From the NCBI RefSeq assembly GCF_000003605.2, contig NW_003125405.1, forward strand, positions 1 to 29,488: DNA of 29,488 nt. The letters run 5' to 3'. Source of the stretch: Saccoglossus kowalevskii. Lineage: Eukaryota > Hemichordata > Enteropneusta > Harrimaniidae. Under the pieces are notes generated by a model, which saw only the letters and a list, made by a program, of their open reading frames with translations, was not told the origin of the DNA and did no database searches. The first letter of the stretch is position 1. Each line of letters begins with the position of its first letter. Both the position numbers and the translations under genes were made by a program. Below are positions 23,934 to 29,488 of the stretch, piece by piece.

Positions 23934-24614
23934 AAGATTATTAATGCTGCCACTTGAACAATTTTGACGGATAAAATTGAAAATTTGTTTGTAAAAACGT
24001 ATTTGTCCAAGAATCAGTCTGTTAATCGTGATTGTGCTTTAAGGCCTAAATAACTAGAAAGATGGAAACCAGGTTTGCATAATATTACTGAAAAACCAGT
24101 CACTTTCCGTATCTTGAAATAACATCACACTCGGTAAATACATAATTTGACAATCAACAATACTGGATTTACAACTCCACCAATTGACAAACACATACAT
24201 CGATAAGGGACATGAAAGTATTAGATGTATATTCTTGAAAGGTGGCAGTCTTCGCGCTGCGCACGTTTGACATTTGTATTAATAACTCATGAATTTCCCT
24301 CAATCCAATGCGTTCTTCTAATGGAAATCACAAGTATTAACGCCGGTGACTTCTTCGATACCTTCCAATTACCTAAAAATACCTAATTAAAGGTTCGTAA
24401 CGTCCCAGTTTGTACCCAGTTTGATCTGCGAAACAGTCAAAGTCGTCATCTTTGTTTATATGAGATCCACATATCTTGCGCATGCGTCGCGCAACGACTA
24501 CCACCCTTTAAATGAATATATTAGGATTTCTGAATGTTTTAAATAACGATTATTCATTTATAGTAATTTTCGAGAAGCAGTGATACAAGTTACATTATGT
24601 ACCCTGTTATGGAT

Positions 24615-24886
24615 CTTTGTTGTGTTATTTCCTCGAGTTATGAGTATTGGGAATAATCCGAGTGTTGCATTATCGTGTTTGAAAACGAAATATAAATCCC
24701 AGCCATGCATTGTCAATCATTAGACCAAATGTATTATGACGAATTAAATACAATTCGAGTTAGTCATGTTAAAAACAGGGCGGCAGGAAACAACACAGAA
24801 AAATCAATATTTGTGGCTGATCACTGACAACAATTGTTATAAATCACTTTCTTGAACAAATAATTTAACCTCAGATACAAAACGTA
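24615..24886. repeat. 272-bp interspersed direct repeat, copy 1
   Basis: This segment is matched by 26,295-26,566 at a constant offset of 1680 bp, so with no net insertion or deletion. By eye identity is about 90%. Conserved blocks include AATATAAATCCCAGCCATGC, GAGTTAGTCATGTTAAAAAC and CAATATTTGTGGCTGATCAC. No terminal inverted repeats, pol III boxes or coding frame are seen. The right edge coincides with a 14-bp NRF1-type palindrome. Confidence 0.9.
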
Positions 24887-24900
24887 ATGCGCATGCGCAT
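24887..24900. promoter_or_regulatory. NRF1-type palindrome
   Basis: ATGCGCATGCGCAT is a perfect 14-bp palindrome containing the NRF1 consensus TGCGCATGCGCA. A near match TTGCGCATGCGTC lies 410 bp upstream at 24,477-24,489. They are intronic, with no CpG island or transcription start evident. Confidence 0.4.
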
Positions 24901-25181
24901 CAATGGAATTGTTTGGACTGACATTACAATCAAGCAAAGAATATTTTGACATGACCGCTTTGTGAAATTATGACTTTTAGCAAATGCATATGTATGATCG
25001 ATCTTTCCTTTGATTCATATAACAGTTGATTTCAAACATAGCTGTGAAGTATGGATCGGTTTGTGTTGTAATTTGATCTAAATAATTTGTTATATGTAGC
25101 ACACGTATTGTTGGGATTCGTCGCTGATGTGCCGTGTACAATCACTAGTTCTTTTTTCTCTAAAACCATTAACAGCTTTAA

Positions 25182-25270
25182 GGTTATTTTAGTATTTGTG
25201 CTTGAGGACGACAAGGGGGTTATTTTAGTATTTGTGCTAGGGGATATTACGTGGGTTATTTTATTACATT
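25182..25270. repeat. 36-bp minisatellite, about 2.5 copies
   Basis: GGTTATTTTAGTATTTGTGC starts at 25,182 and 25,218, and a diverged unit GGTTATTTTATTACATTGC starts at 25,254. The period is exactly 36 bp, so an open frame crosses it as a 12-residue repeat (VILVFVLEDDKG, VILVFVLGDITW). I see no splice signals or homologous family for that frame and treat it as a non-coding minisatellite in the intron. Confidence 0.8.
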
Positions 25271-26119
25271 GCTTTATAATTCAGGGTCATGAACTAATGA
25301 TGACGCCCGGTATTCGTCGCTTACGACAATGTTCGCTTTACTGTTTGCAGATTTGGTTAAACAAAACAATTACTAAAAGTATAAGTTAAAATTTCTCGTA
25401 AAGTATCGTTTTAAATACCTGCCATCAAGCAGACAGCTTAGATTAGCAATCCTTTGAAATCATCAGACACATATATTAGTTTGGGATTAAAGATATAAAT
25501 ACAGATTATAAGCTTATTATTTACTCATCTATTCAATAGTCTCCACACAGTAAAAACGTAAACCTCATACAGTGTTTGTAATAAAATAGAGGCTCGTAGT
25601 AGTAGGCTAATAGGTTGAACGTTATTACTAACCCGTGGTAATAAGTATACACACAGGTTAATTTAGTATGTTCTATAATCTGTAATAGTTATTTCTAATA
25701 TTAGGTCAGGGCGACTAGTATACGTATATGTGTTGTACATTTTTTCATATTTATTTAATCCTCAATAAATTTGAAAATGTAGTACAAGTGACATCGGACA
25801 ACAACAGTCAGTCACGTGATCACAATTAAATTAATATTTATCTGAAAACAATTACTGAAACTAAAATGAAATCAAAGGGGTTTCCAGACATCTGAAATAC
25901 CGAACAAACATACACGCTGGGAAAGCATTCCCGCTATGAACAATATTACTCTTGTACCAATTTTTACTGATTGACTTCTATGATCTTCAAAAAGAAATGA
26001 ATGATCCTAAATTATTAACTAATCGAAAGTAATCTAATTTCGATGTCAATCACAGATAATTCAGAAATTGTTCAAATATTGTCTATTTCTAATAAAACAT
26101 CCTAGACAAACATTAATAA

Positions 26120-26263
26120 AACCAGCTCTGTCATTGTGTGAATGACATATATAAAATAGTAAATGGAAAAAATCATGTAACATTTAATAAAGCTAATTCT
26201 TTGTTAAGTAATTTTTACAGAATAGCACTGTACATAGCTTTGTTCGCATTGAACACACCAATG
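26120..26263. repeat. Diverged direct repeat X, copy 1
   Basis: This segment, starting AACCAGCTCTGTCATT, resembles 26,572-26,715 (offset about 451 bp). Shared pieces are AACCAGCTCTGTCATT, ATAGTAAA, AAAATCATGTA, TTTT-(A/G)CAGAATA, and TTGTACATAG or CTGTACATAG followed by TTTGTT. The 272-bp repeat copy 2 lies between the two, giving the order X, Y, X'. This points to an old local segmental duplication just upstream of exon 3. Confidence 0.6.
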
Positions 26264-26294
26264 TGTTGTGTGTTTGTAAGGCTGTCTGCTACCT

Positions 26295-26566
26295 CTTTGT
26301 TGTGTTATTTGCACGAAATGTGAGAGTTGGGAATAATTCAAGTGTTGCATTAGCTTGTTTGGTAACGAAATATAAATCCCAGCCATGCATTGTTAATTAT
26401 TAGACCAAATTTATTATGACAAATTCAATAAACTTCGAGTTAGTCATGTTAAAAACAGGGCAGCAGGAAACAACACAGAAAAATCAATATTTGTGGCTGA
26501 TCACTGACAACACTTGTTATTAATCACTTTCTTAAACAAATAATTCAACCTCAGATAGAAAATGTG
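26295..26566. repeat. 272-bp interspersed direct repeat, copy 2
   Basis: This is the partner of 24,615-24,886. It ends a few bases before the second copy of repeat X and about 270 bp before the exon 3 acceptor. It is non-coding as far as can be seen. Confidence 0.9.
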
Positions 26567-26571
26567 ATATA

Positions 26572-26715
26572 ACCAGCTCTGTCATTATGTGAAAGAATAT
26601 TATATATATTATAGTAAACGAGGCAAAAATCATGTATTTTTTGCAGAATACCAAATTTGAATCAAAATTTAAGTAAAGCTCTCCCATTGTACATAGATTT
26701 GTTTATACACACAAC
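26572..26715. repeat. Diverged direct repeat X, copy 2
   Basis: This copy is related to 26,120-26,263 but more AT-rich (an ATATATATT expansion near 26,600). It lies in the 3' end of the intron, about 120 bp before exon 3. A TTTTTTGCAG acceptor-like string at its centre (ending near 26,645) matches TTTTTACAG in copy 1. The following sequence has no conserved coding frame, so I do not call an exon. Confidence 0.55.
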
Positions 26716-26834
26716 ATATTATGTATGTGTGTATCTGAATGCAGTTTGTTGGAATAAATCCCAAACAGTATCTTTATTATGTATTTTATTTATTCTTTCT
26801 ACATTCTATATAATTTCCCTCTATTTTCTTTCAG

Positions 26835-27019
26835 TAAAGAGATCACATTCCTCGATGAAAGCCCAGAAGGATTTGTTGGCCCCATTGGTAAAAAATGCAA
26901 TACTCAAGATCTTGAATGAAAACTTAGAAGAAGATGAGTTCGATGACTATCTCCCGTTACCAGTGGAAACAGATGCAGAATACAATAACAACAGACAAAT
27001 GACGAACAACTGGCTTTGA
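26835..27019 (+). CDS. Neuropeptide-like prohormone, terminal coding exon 3 (processing site and acidic C-terminal peptide)
   Basis: A textbook acceptor (TTTCCCTCTATTTTCTTTCAG, ending at 26,834) opens this exon. It supplies two bases that complete a split Ile42 codon in phase with exon 2. The frame then reads KRSHSSMKAQKDLLAPLVKN and continues to a TGA at 27,017-27,019. Lys43-Arg44 is a dibasic convertase site releasing the cysteine-loop peptide. Residues about 55-70 (LLAPLVKNAILKILNEN) form an amphipathic helix. An acidic stretch EEDEFDDY follows, then an Asn-rich tail ending NNWL. No cysteines occur here, so the only pair in the precursor is in exon 2. Acidic, helix-bearing spacer peptides are usual in prohormones and probably aid sorting or folding. 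The open frame extends upstream to 26,657 by chance. An additional symmetric phase-1 exon inside the 7.46-kb intron cannot be excluded. Confidence 0.75.
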
Positions 27020-27420
27020 TTTGGACACATTACTTGATGTATATTAAACCACACAAGCGCGCCACCACGCACGTGATCGTCACGTGCAAGAGAAGTATAT
27101 AACGTGACTTTTATGTGGGCCTTCCGAATTGTTAGCCTTTTTGCAATGTTTTCGGCCGATGGGTGGGAAGTGGAATATTAATGTTTTCCCATGGGTTCAA
27201 CTTTGCGCTGTCATGAACTTGCAAAGTACGAGATGTAATATTTCAGAAAAAAAATCAATCACTCGCAATTGCCTTAAATATGGCTTATTATAATCACACT
27301 TTACATTGCTATTGTAAATCTAACGTACTTTTTCCCATTGTATCTTTTCTTCATCGCATAGATGGATTAAATTTATTACTATTTATATCTTTAAATAAAC
27401 AACATGCAAATGATTAATTT
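27020..27420 (+). terminator. 3' untranslated region and polyadenylation signal of the neuropeptide-like gene
   Basis: The first canonical AATAAA after the stop lies at 27,394-27,399, followed by a T/GT-rich stretch (TTATGTTGTACTTCTTTATTG). This predicts a 3' UTR near 400 bp. A weaker ATTAAA occurs at 27,043. The UTR contains the E-box hairpin listed separately. Confidence 0.6.
27069..27087. promoter_or_regulatory. Perfect hairpin with two E-boxes (CACGTG) in the 3' UTR
   Basis: GCACGTGA-TCG-TCACGTGC is an 8-bp perfect inverted repeat around three bases. Each arm carries CACGTG, the site for bHLH factors such as USF, MITF/TFEB, CLOCK and MYC. As RNA it would form a stable short stem-loop in the message. 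Which level it acts at, if any, is not visible. The surrounding bases are locally GC-rich. Confidence 0.5.
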
Positions 27421-27424
27421 AATA

Positions 27425-28810
27425 ACATTATGTTGTACTTCTTTATTGTATATCATTAAATTGAAAGACAAGATTTGTAACAGCTATACTGACGTAATAC
27501 TCTAAAAAATACGCAGTGTGTCACATTATACATATAACAAATATTACAAATCACGTACGAGTTATTATATACAAGATTGCGTCTGATTCCATGGATTTGA
27601 ATAACATAAACGAAAGTCTTTTTCAAAACATATCATTAGAATGCAATTGTCTTTCATCATGTCATGGGTTAATTAAAATACAATATAGTATAGAATGCAA
27701 TGTATTTTTCAATTTGATATATTTTGTGAAAAAAACATGTTTAAAGGGCGATGATCGTTGCCCCGCGTCGTGCCCGGCATGGATCCCATAGCATCGTATA
27801 CAACGCGTGTATTATATATATTTTACACAACATTCGAACGTGCACTGCGTCACGGTGACAACGACCGTCCTTTAAGTTGCTATGTTCAGCAATTAAAACG
27901 GGGTTAGAGGCATTTTCAAGCACTATATATAAATTTGTAAAATTTACAGAAAATGGCGACAAATACTTCTTTTGGAAGAGTTCAATTAACTGTATGTTTG
28001 TGTATAAATGTCCCACTGTAAATGATATAAGGGACGGCGCCCTCAACTATTCCAATGTATCACAGACATAATGGTGAGGATATCATACGAGTTGACGTGT
28101 GGCGGCGATGTTATTAAAATCACAAGACAAAAAATACAAACAATATAACACAGATGTAAAATTGGCAATAAATAAATAAAACAAATTACAGATACTGTTT
28201 TCATTTTCGATTGTGTACTTAACTGTGTGAAGAGAATCTGAAAATTCAAGTATTAACCAAGAATGCAATGTTTTCATAATGGTGTTTCGCAATATATCTG
28301 TGGTCAATTTTGTATACACAATAAATTACGACTCATCTTAAATTTTAACGCGTTTTGTGGTTGCTAACAAACAACCTACCGAACTGTGCACATGCATTCA
28401 CATTTGCACACACGTACTTACAATACAATAAGTAAATTCCACAGTTCATTATTTCAAAACAATTTTGTGCTGTAACAAAAAACGATTCAGCTAATCTAAT
28501 GCCATCATACATTGCAACACGTGTTGTTTGTCAGGCCCTAGTCCAATCATGCATTGCAACCTTTGGTTGCCAGTCTAGACCCTATCACCGACAACTTTGC
28601 TAATTTTGCTATGATATGTACTTTTGCAATGAAATACTTGTATATATTAAAATAAGCGCACTTACAAATTAATAAACCTACTACGAAATTATCGTACCCC
28701 TTAAATTACCTGTTTTTCAGTGGCCAGTGGTTATACGATAACCTGCTTCCATGACATTTTAACCTATATTCCATTCCCAAGATATGGCAAGGAAAACAAA
28801 CCGCATATTG
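27425..28810. other. Intergenic, no gene supported
   Basis: AT-rich sequence after the neuropeptide-like gene. A frame over 27,516-27,791 includes ECNCLSSCHG, faintly like the cysteine-rich signature of DEG/ENaC channels, but the spacing after it is wrong and no splice sites flank it. A GGCGCCCTC string at 28,036-28,044 is a weak CTCF half-match. Confidence 0.4.
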
Positions 28811-28812
28811 AT

Positions 28813-28893
28813 GTGAGGATATTGTATGGTAATTCACATCCATGTGATGAGATTGTATGTAATACATATCATGTGAAGATATTGTATGGTAAC
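28813..28893. repeat. Short tandem repeat, about 30-bp period
   Basis: Three imperfect units start GTGAGGATATTGTATGG (28,813), GTGATGAGATTGTATG (28,844) and GTGAAGATATTGTATGG (28,873). The array causes overlapping open frames on both strands (about 28,706-29,083), which I therefore distrust. Confidence 0.75.
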
Positions 28894-28959
28894 GGAAATG
28901 GCCAGCAGCCAGAATCAAGGGGGATTGGCACAGAGTTCTGGGTAAATCAAGGAAATACT

Positions 28960-29150
28960 CGCTGTTACGGCACACCTGATTGGCTGGAAATGAGTATGCG
29001 CATTTGATGAACTCGTCGGATATCACCAGAAGACGCGGGATTTGTGCAGTTTTGAATAAAACCAAGTTAGCGATTATGAACAATGGTTATTAACGTAACA
29101 ACCGCCCCCTCTGAACTTTTTGTTTCGCATTTTAAGGTAAGAAATCGACA
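28960..29150 (+). promoter_or_regulatory. Possible promoter and first-exon donor of a gene to the right
   Basis: Within 180 bp there is GATTGGCTG (reverse CCAAT), GTATGCGCATTT (NRF1-like), a GC-box-like CCGCCCCCTC at 29,102-29,111, and then a consensus donor TTTTAAG|GTAAGAAA with GT at 29,137. The order is right for a TATA-less promoter and untranslated first exon, but each signal is common by chance. Confidence 0.25.
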
Positions 29151-29488
29151 TTTGAAACCGACAAGGTGTCGATTTAATAGGTGCCATGTTTCACGACTTG
29201 TTTATTTATATGCGTACAGTGGAAGATTTAAAAATTAGTATTTATTAATTTTGAGTCCCCCCCCCCATCAGCGTGTATCTCGAATTGTTTGCACTAGTTA
29301 GCGTACATCAGTGGGCTGGTTAGTTTGATAAGTAAAGCCTTGAATGGTCAGTGACTTTTCGCGATTATCTAATTTTGAATATTTCTACCCAGGTGTTTCA
29401 AGTTGTTATGCCAAGAGTATATGACAAGGTGATATCTAATTAGCAATCTTCCACTGACAAACATAGCCTCTTGGTAAACCCTGTCTGA
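29150..29488. other. Right edge, nothing recognised
   Basis: AT-rich sequence with a poly-C tract near 29,257-29,266. No exon or repeat is supported. Confidence 0.4.

Larger units (their letters stand above)
23425..23948 (-). mobile_element. Young tRNA-derived SINE, apparent 5'-truncated tandem dimer, with target site duplication
   Basis: A perfect 15-bp duplication AAGATTATTAATGCT (23,426-23,440 and 23,934-23,948; 16 bp if a shared C is counted) flanks the whole block, so it entered in one event. Inside, two 124-bp direct copies (23,441-23,564 and 23,810-23,933) differ at only about two positions, indicating recent origin. On the minus strand a pol III promoter is visible: A box TGGCCGAGGGG (complement of 23,572-23,582) and B box GGTTCGAGTC (complement of 23,511-23,520), 62 bp apart, as in a Leu/Ser-type tRNA with a long variable arm. 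Read on the minus strand, the first copy starts inside the tRNA-like head and has only a B box. A 245-bp body follows, then a copy with both boxes. The target duplication is too long for an LTR element and no protein is encoded. The element sits antisense in the host intron. Confidence 0.75.

Noticed and set aside
23441-23948. LTR-type element or small LTR retrotransposon, because of the direct terminal repeats
   Set aside because: The target duplication is about 15 bp, far longer than the 4-6 bp of LTR integrases. The repeats contain a pol III promoter, and no primer-binding site or coding region is seen.
26657-26834. N-terminal extension of the last exon frame (open from an ATG at 26,657)
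   Set aside because: This part is the AT-rich intron end plus polypyrimidine tract. The strong acceptor at 26,834 and phase match with exon 2 explain the frame better.
27516-27791. Possible DEG/ENaC channel exon (ECNCLSSCHG)
   Set aside because: The conserved Tyr expected about five residues after the last Cys is misplaced, flanking splice sites are absent, and the rest of the frame is low-complexity AT-driven sequence.
28706-29083. 125-residue open frame on the minus strand overlapping a 95-residue one on the plus strand
   Set aside because: Both are explained by the tandem repeat at 28,813-28,893, which contributes repeated YHTISSH or VRILYGN phrases. Neither shows a domain, and one strand must be false.

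Overview
This is AT-rich, intron-rich animal DNA. The evidence is spliceosomal donor and acceptor sites, AATAAA polyadenylation signals, a TATA/CCAAT promoter, a tRNA-derived retroposon, a decayed LINE fragment and many micro- and minisatellites. There are no operons, ribosome binding sites or long open frames. An invertebrate is likely, probably a marine lophotrochozoan or another bilaterian, but the window does not fix the phylum.

Layout: 1-930 holds the 3' end of a plus-strand gene (acceptor before 288, short last coding exon, polyadenylation signals at 710 and 907). 930-11,300 is mostly intergenic, with diverged direct and tandem repeats, a GC-rich block resembling a dispersed repeat (3525-3760), a good match to the CTCF consensus (4095-4109) and a (TA)n tract (8205-8279). 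About 11,400-11,785 is the C-terminal end of a dead non-LTR retrotransposon (LINE), followed by degenerate short repeats. 12,000-18,800 is intergenic apart from a TGAC tetranucleotide tract and one palindromic CRE.

The main gene runs from about 18,984 to 27,420 on the plus strand. It has a compact promoter (CACCC, CCAAT, TATAAAG), a non-coding first exon, a 170-bp intron, a second exon, a 7.46-kb intron and a last exon. Splicing in matching phase gives a complete 102-residue secreted precursor: signal peptide, then at once a peptide with one disulfide loop (Cys27 to Cys35) followed by Gly-Arg-Arg and, a few residues later, Lys-Arg, then an amphipathic and acidic C-terminal part. This is the architecture of a neuropeptide prohormone. 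The spacing C-x3-W-A-x2-C loosely recalls lophotrochozoan GGNG/excitatory peptides (relatives of CCHamide), and the layout also recalls elevenin, but it matches neither cleanly. It may be a divergent or undescribed family.

The large intron of this gene is a repeat landing site. It holds a young retroposon (23,425-23,948) with near-identical 124-bp direct ends and a perfect 15-bp target site duplication, which looks like a 5'-truncated tandem dimer of a tRNA-derived SINE. It also holds two equal-length, roughly 90% identical 272-bp repeats 1680 bp apart, and a 36-bp minisatellite. The last 2 kb are intergenic, with a short tandem repeat and weak signs of another promoter or first exon near the right edge.
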